From Bacillota bacterium (GTDB lineage: Bacteria > Bacillota_A > Clostridia > Lachnospirales > Lachnospiraceae): a stretch of 14,702 nt of DNA. Below are positions 7,236-14,424 of the stretch, piece by piece (position 1 is the stretch's first letter; each line of letters opens with the position of its first letter). The notes beneath the pieces are model-generated. The model saw only the letters and a list, made by a program, of their open reading frames with translations. It was not told the origin of the DNA and did no database searches. The stretch covers positions 1-14,702 of the forward strand of contig JAEZSL010000298.1 of assembly GCA_023443925.1 (NCBI GenBank). Direction: 5' to 3'. Made by a program: the position numbers and the translations under genes.

Positions 7236-7317
7236 AAAAAACTGCGCCATTAATTTCAGCCGAAAGTTTGGAGGTCCCATATGGACTCCAATCCTTCTTC
7301 TTAAATTAACAGCGCAG
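7236..7317 (-). terminator. Branched Rho-independent terminator after dapB
   Basis: On the minus strand a 15-bp stem (7303-7317 with 7242-7256; CTGCGC paired to GCGCAG, then an AT-rich part with two G-U pairs) is followed directly by a run of six Us (7236-7241). It starts 69 bases after the dapB stop. Inside it sits a second hairpin, TTGGAG/CTCCAA with a TCC/GGA extension (7268-7291), leaving purine-rich single-stranded segments. It ends the dapAB unit and separates it from the amidase. The branched shape is more elaborate than a plain terminator. Confidence 0.75.
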
Positions 7318-7385
7318 CAACTCTAAAAAAGTTAGTTAAGTATATCACATACTCTCCAAATTCTAATAACTGTAGTTCCGTTACA

Positions 7386-8141
7386 TTAACCGATTACATC
7401 GCTCATATGATACATGCCAGGTGCTTTTCCTGCCAGAAACTTTGCCGCATGAATGGCACCTTTAGCAAAAATAGCTCTGGAATAAGCGGTGTGTTTTATT
7501 TCAATTACTTCATCGGTACCGGCAAAGATAACTTCATGTTCGCCTACTATGGTACCGCCTCTGACTGCAGATATACCGATTTCTTTCTGTTCTCGCTTCT
7601 TAAGCTCCGAGAAACGGTCAAAATTATACTCGTACCGCTCACTTAATACTTCATTTATGGCGTCCGCCAAGGCCAGCGCGGTACCGGAGGGAGCATCCAG
7701 TTTCTGGTTATGATGCTTTTCCACAATCTCTATATCAAAATCTGCCGCAGCCAGTACCTGAGCCGCAGTCTGTAATAGTTTCATTACCGTATTAATACCT
7801 ACCGACATGTTGGCAGATCTTAAGATTGCAACATTTTCAGATGCTCTGTGAACCATTTTTAAGTCTTCCTCGGATAATCCGGTGGTACAAAGCACTACCG
7901 CTAATCGGTTCTTTCCGGCATACAAAAGCATTTCATCCAGCTTTTTCGGGGAGGAAAAATCAATAATGACATCTGCTGCCACATTACAATCAGAGAAAGA
8001 TGTGAATACGGGATAACCGTTATCCGTTGTTTCATGTAAATCAATGCCGGCTGTAATAACCGCATCTGCCTCATTTTTAAGAAGTTTTGTAATCTCCTGG
8101 CCCATTCTGCCGTTACAACCGCGCAAAATTATTCTTGTCAT
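7386..8141 (-). CDS. dapB: 4-hydroxy-tetrahydrodipicolinate reductase
   Basis: This 251-residue cytoplasmic enzyme reduces 4-hydroxy-tetrahydrodipicolinate to tetrahydrodipicolinate with NAD(P)H. It is the second committed step to diaminopimelate (wall cross-links) and lysine. The nucleotide-binding loop GCNGRMG is at residues 8-14. The substrate and catalytic motif HHNQKLDAPSGTA is at 143-155, with H143/H144 and K147 matching the family's proton donor and substrate-binding lysine. GGTIVGEHEV (195-204) is also family-typical. Length is near the usual ~250-270. The ATG at 8141 follows AGGAGGAG 5-6 bases upstream. It lies 206 bases downstream of dapA, with its own candidate promoter between them, so it may be transcribed both from the lysine-riboswitch transcript and independently. 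Confidence 0.97.
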   Translation of the reverse strand: MTRIILRGCNGRMGQEITKLLKNEADAVITAGIDLHETTDNGYPVFTSFSDCNVAADVIIDFSSPKKLDEMLLYAGKNRLAVVLCTTGLSEEDLKMVHRASENVAILRSANMSVGINTVMKLLQTAAQVLAAADFDIEIVEKHHNQKLDAPSGTALALADAINEVLSERYEYNFDRFSELKKREQKEIGISAVRGGTIVGEHEVIFAGTDEVIEIKHTAYSRAIFAKGAIHAAKFLAGKAPGMYHMSDVIG

Positions 8142-8255
8142 TTTCTCCTCCTGGTAATTCTTTAATTTATCTGTACGATACCGATTCGCTATAACAAGTC
8201 CTCCTTAATCCGTAGTCTTAGTTATAACAAAACCAATACCGTGCTTATTGTATAT

Positions 8256-8284
8256 AATATACTCCATCCGCAGACAGAATACAA
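8256..8284 (-). promoter_or_regulatory. Candidate internal promoter for dapB
   Basis: In the dapA-dapB gap the minus strand has TTGTAT (8279-8284), a 17-base spacer and TATATT (8256-8261). It would give dapB a ~110-base leader not under the upstream lysine riboswitch. The leader also holds an orphan AAGGAGG near 8201-8208 followed by no usable long frame. Confidence 0.5.
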
Positions 8285-8297
8285 GCACCCATACCGA

Positions 8298-8335
8298 ATC
8301 CACAACCGATAACAGGGCTGGAACCGGCCGTGGAT
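8298..8335 (-). repeat. Imperfect hairpin after dapA
   Basis: ATCCAC (minus, 8330-8335) pairs with GTGGAT (8298-8303), and a further CCG/CGG pairs beyond two mismatches. It starts 13 bases after the dapA stop and has no U tract. It may be a processing or stabilising stem between dapA and dapB; weak as a terminator. Confidence 0.35.
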
Positions 8336-8347
8336 CTAAATTTATTT

Positions 8348-9238
8348 TTATACTAATTTCAGGCCGGCTTCTTTCATGGCTTTTATTAATTTTTCCGTAT
8401 TTTCCGGTTCCATTTCCGTAAGCGGCTTCCTTAATCCCCCAACCTCAAAGCCCATTAGATTCATTGCTTTTTTTACAGGTATGGGATTCACTTCACAGAA
8501 TAAGGCATCGATAAGCGGATAATATTTTAACTGCTGCTCAAGGCTTAATTTCACATTGCCTTCCAGGTAATTAACCACAATATCGTGGGTCTGGGAAGGT
8601 GCGATATTGGACAGCACCGAGATAACACCGATACCACCTAAGGACAGCAAGGGTACGATCTGGTCGTCATTACCGGAATACAGATCAATATCACCCTGGG
8701 TTAAGTGCATCAGGCTGGCAATCTGCGTAACATTTCCACAGGCTTCTTTAATTCCCACAATGTTATCCACTTCTTTTACCAAGCCGGCTACGGTTCCCGG
8801 AAGAAGATTACAGCCTGTTCTTCCCGGTACATTATAAAGCAGTATGGGTATATCCACCTCTCTTGCAATATCCGTAAAATGCTCCTTTAAACCTTTCTGG
8901 GTCGCTTTATTATAATAAGGCGTCACCAGTAAGAGTCCGTCCGCACCGTATTTTTCAGCTTCTGTTGAAAGATATATGGCTGTGTCCGTACTGTTGGACC
9001 CGGTTCCGGCTATTACGGGCACCCTTTTATTTACCTTCTCTACCGTGTAACGGATACACTCTAAATGTTCTTCATGGGTTAATGTGGATGCTTCTCCGGT
9101 TGTTCCGCATATTACTATACTGTCCGTACTATTCTCAATCTGATAATCTAACAGTTCCCCCAGTTTATCATAATTGACTTCCATGTTTTCTTTAAACGGT
9201 GTTACTATTGCTACACCGGCTCCTTTAAATATTGCCAT
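8348..9238 (-). CDS. dapA: 4-hydroxy-tetrahydrodipicolinate synthase
   Basis: This 296-residue class I aldolase condenses pyruvate with aspartate-4-semialdehyde, the branch point to diaminopimelate and lysine. The Schiff-base lysine is K164 in GIKEACGN. The catalytic triad is visible as T47 (GTTGE, 45-49), Y109 (TPYYNK) and Y135 (LYNVPGR), with the substrate-binding arginine R140. Length is exactly typical, and all active-site residues are present. The ATG at 9238 follows AGGAGGTG about 6 bases upstream. It is preceded by a lysine riboswitch and its terminator, so expression should fall when lysine is abundant. dapB follows. In Gram-positive relatives the enzyme is often lysine-insensitive and controlled at transcription, which fits the riboswitch. 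Confidence 0.98.
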   Translation of the reverse strand: MAIFKGAGVAIVTPFKENMEVNYDKLGELLDYQIENSTDSIVICGTTGEASTLTHEEHLECIRYTVEKVNKRVPVIAGTGSNSTDTAIYLSTEAEKYGADGLLLVTPYYNKATQKGLKEHFTDIAREVDIPILLYNVPGRTGCNLLPGTVAGLVKEVDNIVGIKEACGNVTQIASLMHLTQGDIDLYSGNDDQIVPLLSLGGIGVISVLSNIAPSQTHDIVVNYLEGNVKLSLEQQLKYYPLIDALFCEVNPIPVKKAMNLMGFEVGGLRKPLTEMEPENTEKLIKAMKEAGLKLV

Positions 9239-9395
9239 AACAGCACCTCCTGATTCTTGCTTATGAAAAGTCCGGTTTACCAGACCCAGCCACCGGCACG
9301 CTGATTTTTTGTGAACTTGTTCAGCATGTCATGCGTATCTCTGCCCGGCAGGCATTTTTATTATGAAGGAAATAAGGATATATTGCCTTTACAAT

Positions 9396-9419
9396 AAAAA
9401 AAGCCGGCCATGGGCCGAC
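9396..9419 (-). terminator. Intrinsic terminator of the lysine riboswitch
   Basis: The minus strand reads GTCGGCC-CAT-GGCCGGC (9403-9419), a 7-bp GC-rich stem with one G-U pair, followed by seven Us (9396-9402). It lies 77 bases after the aptamer and 158 bases before dapA, as expected for lysine-dependent premature termination. Confidence 0.88.
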
Positions 9420-9420
9420 A

Positions 9421-9658
9421 CTAAAGAATTCTCCTGTAATGCCAGGTCTTTCACTGCAATAAAACAGTGTGCTAATTACCGGCATACATTCTTTAGGCAG
9501 CACTCCATCAATAAATTGATGACAGTCACATAGCTGTTAACCATGTGCCCAACCAAGGTAATGCAGACTTACCTTGATTTCGGCATCTTTTCCTTTCCAA
9601 AGCATTCCCATATGTCTGCCATATCCTGCTATGTACTCTTAAAAAATGCGCCTCTACC
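9421..9658 (-). ncRNA. Lysine riboswitch (L-box): aptamer 9496-9658 plus expression platform
   Basis: Read on the minus strand, the sequence has the L-box landmarks in order: AGAGGCGC, AAGAGTA, GGGAATGCTTTGG, GATGCCGAA, a GTAA-containing arm closed by CTTGGTTGGGC, CTGTCATC and TGGAGTGCTGCC. GGTAG (9654-9658) and CTGCC (9496-9500) close the P1 helix. This is the lysine-sensing aptamer known upstream of lysC, dapA and lysine transporters in Firmicutes. A further stem, CTAAAGAAT (9488-9496) with ATTCTTTAG (9421-9429), encloses ATGCC/GGCAT and CACTG/CAGTG pairings and abuts the terminator. It shares a base with P1, so it is the likely alternative structure. Control of dapA is by transcription attenuation. 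Confidence 0.93.
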
Positions 9659-9710
9659 AAAAACTATGTATTCAATTTTATGTAAAGCTTTTGCCTTAAT
9701 TCTTTAAACC

Positions 9711-9739
9711 ATATTAGCATTAACGGGTTTTGTTGTCAA
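9711..9739 (-). promoter_or_regulatory. Near-consensus promoter of the lysine riboswitch-dapA transcript
   Basis: The minus strand has a perfect -35 TTGACA (9734-9739), a 17-base spacer ending in an extended TGC, and -10 TAATAT (9711-9716). Transcription should start near 9704, about 45 bases before the aptamer. So strong a promoter suits control by attenuation rather than initiation. Confidence 0.85.
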
Positions 9740-9765
9740 TATGGAATTTTTTAAGCTGGTTTTAA

Positions 9766-9826
9766 GTGAATGCGAACGGATGGATTTGATGTGGGCGAAC
9801 GGGTGAATTTTGATGTGGGCGAACGG
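9766..9826 (+). repeat. Short tandem repeat, ~24-bp unit
   Basis: TTTGATGTGGGCGAACGG occurs twice (9785-9802 and 9809-9826), 24 bases apart. A partial third copy of the GCGAACGG core lies at 9772-9779. The core is GC-richer than its surroundings. It lies between the riboswitch promoter and the fold-back element. No protein is encoded. Confidence 0.7.
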
Positions 9827-9848
9827 ACGCTTTGCGGGGAGGTTGTGG

Positions 9849-10076
9849 GAAATCCGGGAGGGGGCCTGCTGTATTTTCTGTTCGGGAAAGAATTTTAAAG
9901 TTTCTAATGCCCTGGTAATCGCTTAGTACGCTTAGAACGGGTAAAAACTCCGTAAGCGCTGCGCACTTTCGTCAGACAGTTTGCCCGTTCTAAGCTGGCG
10001 CGATTACCAGGACATAAGTAACTTTTTAAAATTCTTTCAATTCACAGTAAATACAGCAGGCCCCCTCCCGGATTTC
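9849..10076. mobile_element. 228-bp fold-back element, MITE-like, non-autonomous
   Basis: The segment is almost wholly self-complementary. The outer arms are a perfect 28-bp inverted repeat (9849-9876 and 10049-10076). Further perfect blocks are 14 bp (9886-9899/10025-10038), 12 bp (9911-9922/10000-10011) and 12 bp (9930-9941/9984-9995), with a central loop region near 9950-9980. AGGTTGTG occurs as a direct repeat just outside both ends (9840-9847 and 10082-10089), a possible 8-bp target duplication though with unequal offsets. An outer GCTTTGC/GCAAAGC pair (9829-9835/10091-10097) may extend the repeat. There is no ORF for a transposase. It is most likely a miniature transposable element; a large bidirectional terminator or a structured RNA is the alternative. 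Confidence 0.7.
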
Positions 10077-10097
10077 TTTATAGGTTGTGTGCAAAGC

Positions 10098-10323
10098 TGA
10101 TGTTGATTTTTTTTGATTTTTATTTTGGTTTATACGGTATTATAAAAGAGAACTTTTACGGAATTTCAATTTGTGGTTCTTTATGCGATTTATGGTTATC
10201 GGTTTTTTATATAACTGTTGGCTTTGTTCATGAACTATGTTAAAGGGTTATTTCCAATTAGTTATTATCTTATCTCCTTTGAACAGTTGATTACTTAAGG
10301 GGAAGTACTAATGAATTTCAATA
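10098..10323. other. AT-rich gap between fold-back element and glycosidase gene
   Basis: This stretch is strongly AT-rich, with runs of T on the plus strand near 10107-10130. I see no gene, no clear terminator for the glycosidase and no convincing promoter; a TATAAT on the minus strand near 10138 lacks a well-spaced -35 box. A 10-bp palindrome GTTCATGAAC is at 10226-10235. Confidence 0.4.
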
Positions 10324-12312
10324 TTAACGTGATTTTATTATAAAGTTATCGTTATTATTTGTGTTAATTTCACCTGATTTTGCATCGCTTATCTGGTTAT
10401 CCCGGATAAGGACCGAGCCTTTGGCCTCCTGGGCTGTTTCTATGGCGTAGGTGCCGCAGCGGTGGATTTTATTTTTTTCTATGACCATGTTTTCTACCTG
10501 GCCTTTGTTGAAGAAGGATAGGGCCTGGTAGGTGCTGTCGGTGATTTGATTGTTTTTTATCAGGCAGTTTGCCAGGTTGTCATAGCCTTCTACTGTATTT
10601 ACCCAGATGGCGCCGTAATTAGCATTTAGGTTGTTTTCCAGGCTGCCGCAACGTTCTAATTTGTTGTTTTCTATCAGTATGGTGCCTTCAAATACCTGGG
10701 GTGTGAAGTTTGTGCTGATATTGATGCCACCGCCAAAGCATATGGTGTCTTTCAGCCAGTTTCCCCGGAGGGTTATGTCTTTTCCTCCATACAATGCAAT
10801 GTTATTGGCCAGCCAGGGAAGGGATACGGTGTTATAAAGCACCCGGTTGTTTACGCCAAGGACTCCTCTGTTAAACATGGCTATGGCGTCATCCCCGGTA
10901 TTGCGGATGTCGTTTTGGGTTACCACGCAATTTGAAGTGCCGCCGCACAGATTGATGCCGTCTGCGAAGGTGTTGCGGATACGGCAGCCCATGATATTGA
11001 TTCCGTTGGTCACATCTGCCCATACGCCGACTTTCCAGTGTTCCATCCAGATATTCTGGATATGAATGTTTTCCATGCCTTTTACGGGAGTGACCATGGA
11101 AAATGCGGGCGGATCCAGGGAGTCTCTCCGGCGGGTGACTTCGCCTAGGAGTGAAAAATCATAAAAGGAAAGATTTCCGGCACGAATGGTAAAAGCAGAA
11201 GCATTACCGTGGAGGACCGTATGCCACATTCCGGCTCCCCGTATGGTGATTCCGTCCTCCCTTAAGACAAAGCCGTTTATAAATACGGGATTGCCGATTT
11301 CAAATACACCGGCCGGTATGTATACTTCTTTTTTCTCTTCAGCTGCTTTTTTAATACAATCTGCTATGGCTTTGGCATCGTCCTCCCCGTCACCTTGAAC
11401 CGCACCAAAATCGGTTATGTTTAATGCATTTTCAGGCATTGGAAGGGGAGCGGACACTTCTTCCGTCTCGATTAGGTCGATGAGGTAATATTCTGCTGTA
11501 TTTTCTTTGTCTTTTTGCAGTTTTATTTCGGTTCCGGCCGGATAGGTTTTATCAAGTATCACACGTGTATCATCAAAAAACATATGGCCGGCGCCTTCTT
11601 TTTTTGCTGACGGGTCATTATTCCAGGGGAAATTGCCATATACCCAGCTATATTTGGAGGTTACCTCCACTGTCTTTTTATCTTCTCCCGCATATAAGTT
11701 AATGCTGTCACTTAAACCTTTTCCATCCTTGCTGTCAGGAATGCAGTAACGTATGACCAATGCATTGGCTGCATTTTTTAATTTAAACGAGATATAATCC
11801 CCGGTACAGTCTAATGTGACATATTTTCTTTCGGAAGCTTCGCTGGCAAATTCCCGGTAGGCCCGCCCTTCCTCACTGATTTTGCTATTGGTCTCACACA
11901 CTTCTCCTTCATAGGAATCATAGGTCAAAAATGCGCCGTATGGATTTTTCTTGCCGCTGTCTTTTAAAACAACCTGATCAATTTTGTTTCCGTCATCAAA
12001 GGTAAGGCTGTTGATTCCTTTATTTAGATGGAGCGTAATTTCTTTACTCCCGGCTGCTTCAGTCTGTATGATGCCGTTTACCTTTATGGAGACTTCCTTT
12101 ATCTCCTTTCCTTTAAGCTTTACCCTATAATCCCCTTCCTTTTTGGCACTTACCACATAGGTGTATGCTGTCTGGAAAACGTAAGCATCTTCCCGTAAAT
12201 AAACGGTATCTTTGCTGCTGTTCTTATAAAGCCACCCAACGCCTGACAAAAGCAGTATGCCAAAACAAATACCGGCTCCCCAAATAATTTTAGTCCTTTT
12301 TATCCGTTTCAT
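10324..12312 (-). CDS. Membrane-anchored beta-helix glycoside hydrolase, GH87-like (alpha-1,3-glucanase/mycodextranase type)
   Basis: About 662 residues from ATG 12312 (671 from an in-frame GTG at 12339; numbering below uses the GTG). MKRIKRTK plus a hydrophobic segment (about 17-37) makes a signal anchor. A beta-rich, possibly carbohydrate-binding part spans 45-130. A CBM-like domain spans about 135-295 (TSKYSWVYGNFPWN). From 305 a right-handed beta-helix begins (ITDFGAVQGDGEDDAKAI, then IRGAGMWHTVLHG), with repeats to the end. FADGINL (D460) and RNTGDDAIA (D483, D484) reproduce the spacing of the three catalytic aspartates described for GH87 alpha-1,3-glucanases. It likely cleaves an alpha-1,3-linked glucan or related polymer outside the cell. 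The ATG is preferred: GGGGG sits 5 bases upstream, while the GTG lies in a hairpin. A sugar ABC operon lies upstream. The beta-helix hydrolase call is firm; GH87 is probable. Confidence 0.72.
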   Translation of the reverse strand: MKRIKRTKIIWGAGICFGILLLSGVGWLYKNSSKDTVYLREDAYVFQTAYTYVVSAKKEGDYRVKLKGKEIKEVSIKVNGIIQTEAAGSKEITLHLNKGINSLTFDDGNKIDQVVLKDSGKKNPYGAFLTYDSYEGEVCETNSKISEEGRAYREFASEASERKYVTLDCTGDYISFKLKNAANALVIRYCIPDSKDGKGLSDSINLYAGEDKKTVEVTSKYSWVYGNFPWNNDPSAKKEGAGHMFFDDTRVILDKTYPAGTEIKLQKDKENTAEYYLIDLIETEEVSAPLPMPENALNITDFGAVQGDGEDDAKAIADCIKKAAEEKKEVYIPAGVFEIGNPVFINGFVLREDGITIRGAGMWHTVLHGNASAFTIRAGNLSFYDFSLLGEVTRRRDSLDPPAFSMVTPVKGMENIHIQNIWMEHWKVGVWADVTNGINIMGCRIRNTFADGINLCGGTSNCVVTQNDIRNTGDDAIAMFNRGVLGVNNRVLYNTVSLPWLANNIALYGGKDITLRGNWLKDTICFGGGINISTNFTPQVFEGTILIENNKLERCGSLENNLNANYGAIWVNTVEGYDNLANCLIKNNQITDSTYQALSFFNKGQVENMVIEKNKIHRCGTYAIETAQEAKGSVLIRDNQISDAKSGEINTNNNDNFIIKSR

Positions 12313-12471
12313 AATTCCCCCATCCGCGTGCTTTCGCACTCATACAAGCTTTCCTGGCATAATCGTAAAGAATAGCCTCTTTTGCTATTCTTCTATGGCT
12401 CCCATGCTTTTCGAGAGGCAATTCACACTAACACCCATGCATACCGCAAGTCTGCCATCTGCTTCGGAACC
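12313..12471 (-). other. Structured-looking leader of the glycosidase gene
   Basis: This 159-base stretch just upstream of the glycosidase contains a 9-bp stem AAGAATAGC/GCTATTCTT (12368-12376 with 12384-12392, 7-base loop) and a GTGC-GAAA-GCAC hairpin with a GNRA loop (12328-12339). GCATGGG occurs twice on the minus strand. A 28-codon frame without stops (12385-12471, including the segment MGVSVNCLSKSMGAIEE from ATG 12438) has no ribosome site. A 17-codon ORF from ATG 12343 with AGGAAAG upstream overlaps the glycosidase start in another frame. It could be a regulatory leader or a dispersed repeat; I cannot assign it to a known RNA family. Confidence 0.35.
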
Positions 12472-12531
12472 TCAGAACCTTACTTTCTTTTTCTATAAAT
12501 AAAAAGCTATACAGATTACTGCCATAGGAAA

Positions 12532-12622
12532 AGGTGTACAGTAATACTGCAGGCATGTAACCGGCACAAAATCAACCTTTCCTGTGCAGTTTAACAACAT
12601 CCAGACGTATTATTGTACACCT
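12532..12622. repeat. 91-bp inverted repeat after the sugar ABC operon
   Basis: 16-bp arms (12532-12547 and 12607-12622) match with a single mismatch and are built on AGGTGTACA. An inner CTGCAGG/CCTGTGCAG pairing (about 12546-12578) suggests a second stem. On the minus strand the 3' arm is followed by CCTTTTCC, so it may end the binding-protein transcript; on the plus strand it is followed by T-rich DNA. Terminator, small fold-back element and operator all remain possible. Confidence 0.5.
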
Positions 12623-12777
12623 GTTTAACTTTTCTCTTTTTCTTTTTACTATTGCCTTTTTCTTTTTACTATTTTTTTGCTTTGCTTTTTAACTTTTTTG
12701 CTTTGTTTATAACCTTACTTAAATACTCCCTTTCCTTAAGCAATACCGGCACTCGCTAGTCAAGCCCGGAAATCTAT
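12623..12777. repeat. Pyrimidine-rich low-complexity stretch with short direct repeats
   Basis: The plus strand is almost all T with scattered C, A and G (purine-rich A/G on the transcribed minus strand). CTTTTTCTTTTTACTATT repeats at 12636-12653 and 12656-12673 (period 20), and TTTTTTGCTTTG occurs twice between about 12673 and 12705. It forms the 3' untranslated part of the binding-protein gene. No gene is visible. Confidence 0.6.
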
Positions 12778-14406
12778 TTACTTGGCGCTGGCCTGGTAAA
12801 CCTCATAGGCATCCTTCTGGATCTTCATGAAATCATCAAATCCCATCTGCTTTAAGGTATCCAGATAGGTACCCCATTCCTCACTGGCTCCGCCTTCGGT
12901 TACCCATTTTGCCTGCATGGTGGTTACATAAGAATTGATATCAATGTAAAGGGTGGATAAATCATTTAACTGCTCATTGGTATAACTTACATTGGGATAA
13001 GCAGGTTTGGCATACTGGCTTAGTTCTTTGTCCAGTTCCAGTTTTAAACCGTCACCGCTGTCGGTGGGTAATTTTACTCTGCTATTAAAGCCTTCTTCCA
13101 CATATTTCGGGCCAAAGTCACGCAGTGAGCTAACCCAGGCAAAGGTATCCGCAGAAGTTCCGTCCGTAGGCGGCAGAAGAGAATAATTGTCTCCGTCTTT
13201 TTCAATACCTACGCCAAAGGAACCGTAAAAGGTCTGGATGGAAGCATCCTCCGTATAGAACTGGTCCATAAACCGAAGAAGTGCTGCCGGATCTTCACAG
13301 GAATTGGTAATCATAAATTCATTCCTGCTGTAGTTCCAGTGTTCCGGATCAGATGATACATAACGTTCTCCGTCAGGGCCAGCCAGTGCCGGCAAAGCTG
13401 CATATTCAGCCGCATTCGGACCAAAGGTGGCATCTGCCGTCCAGCCCGGTGCACAGCCAATCAAGGACGTTTCTTCATTCATAAGTTTGGCATCCCGCAT
13501 GGAAGTATCCTGGGTAAACAGTTCCGGATCAATGAGACCTTCCGCATAAGCTTTGTGCATCCATTCAATACCGTCCCTGTAGGACTCAAGGGTGGGTAAA
13601 TATACCGGCTCGCCATTTTTTACCGACATTAAATAGGTATTATCCGCGCCGATGGTCATACCAAATGGAAGCAGGAAAAACATAGTAGAATCAGCATATC
13701 CCTGTCCGTAGGGAATTTCATCATCCGGATCTCCGTTGCCATTGGCATCCTGTTCTTTAAAAGCTTTTAATACATTATAAAATTCTTCATAGGTCTGTGG
13801 CATTGCCAGGTTTAGATTATCAAGCCAGGACTGGTTGATAAACATCTGGTTTGCTACTAAGGGTCTGCAGGGCTTTTTACCTGGCAGGCCATAGATATGC
13901 CCGTCGGAGGAAGTGGCCAGAGCCTTCATCGTCGGATCTTTTTCCAGAATTGCTTTAAAATTCGGCATATTTTCATCAATATAATCGTCTAATGCAATAA
14001 AGGCACTCTGGTTTGATGCGATTTCCGCTGCCGAAAAGCAGATGGAACCTAAAAATGCATCCGGAAGATCCCCTCCTGCCATCATTACGGCCTTTTTATC
14101 ACCCCAGTCCGCATTTAAAATGGTATCCCAGGAAATAGTAATTCCTGCATTGGCTGCTGCCGTATCTACAAAACCTTCATGGTAAGCTTCACCCCAGTCT
14201 GCCCAGCGGACCGTGGCCACTTTAAATGCTTCTTTTTCTGCCGTATCTGTATTACTTTCCGTATTCGTATCGCTGGCACCCGTATTTTCATTTTCCTGTA
14301 CGGCAGGCTCTGCTGTGCCAGTTTCCACCCCTTTACCTCTGCAGCCCGCTAATAAAACTGCTAACATGGTCACCATAATAATGACACTCACTGTCTTTTT
14401 AAACAT
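12778..14406 (-). CDS. Extracellular solute-binding lipoprotein of a carbohydrate ABC transporter
   Basis: A 542-residue family 1-type binding protein (LplA/YtcQ-like). A short basic N-terminus, a hydrophobic segment and the lipobox LLAGC with C22 show a lipoprotein tethered to the outside of the membrane. A Ser/Thr/Asn/Glu-rich linker (about 27-58) precedes the mature fold. DANGNGDPDDEIPYG (220-234) is an EF-hand-like calcium-binding loop characteristic of this subfamily. It captures an oligosaccharide and hands it to the permease pair. Start ATG 14406 has AGGAGGATGGAG upstream. It lies 18 bases after the permease gene in the same operon, in the permease-then-binding-protein order common in Firmicutes of this type. 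The ligand is unknown; the nearby glycosidase hints at glucan oligosaccharides. Confidence 0.9.
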   Translation of the reverse strand: MFKKTVSVIIMVTMLAVLLAGCRGKGVETGTAEPAVQENENTGASDTNTESNTDTAEKEAFKVATVRWADWGEAYHEGFVDTAAANAGITISWDTILNADWGDKKAVMMAGGDLPDAFLGSICFSAAEIASNQSAFIALDDYIDENMPNFKAILEKDPTMKALATSSDGHIYGLPGKKPCRPLVANQMFINQSWLDNLNLAMPQTYEEFYNVLKAFKEQDANGNGDPDDEIPYGQGYADSTMFFLLPFGMTIGADNTYLMSVKNGEPVYLPTLESYRDGIEWMHKAYAEGLIDPELFTQDTSMRDAKLMNEETSLIGCAPGWTADATFGPNAAEYAALPALAGPDGERYVSSDPEHWNYSRNEFMITNSCEDPAALLRFMDQFYTEDASIQTFYGSFGVGIEKDGDNYSLLPPTDGTSADTFAWVSSLRDFGPKYVEEGFNSRVKLPTDSGDGLKLELDKELSQYAKPAYPNVSYTNEQLNDLSTLYIDINSYVTTMQAKWVTEGGASEEWGTYLDTLKQMGFDDFMKIQKDAYEVYQASAK

Positions 14407-14424
14407 AAATCTCCATCCTCCTTT

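Noticed and set aside
9321..9503. A minus-strand ORF of 60 codons.
   Set aside because: It lies wholly over the lysine riboswitch expression platform and terminator and has no ribosome site.
9785..9826. The regular repeats considered as a CRISPR array.
   Set aside because: Only two full copies, spacer-like gaps of 6 bases, and no cas genes nearby.
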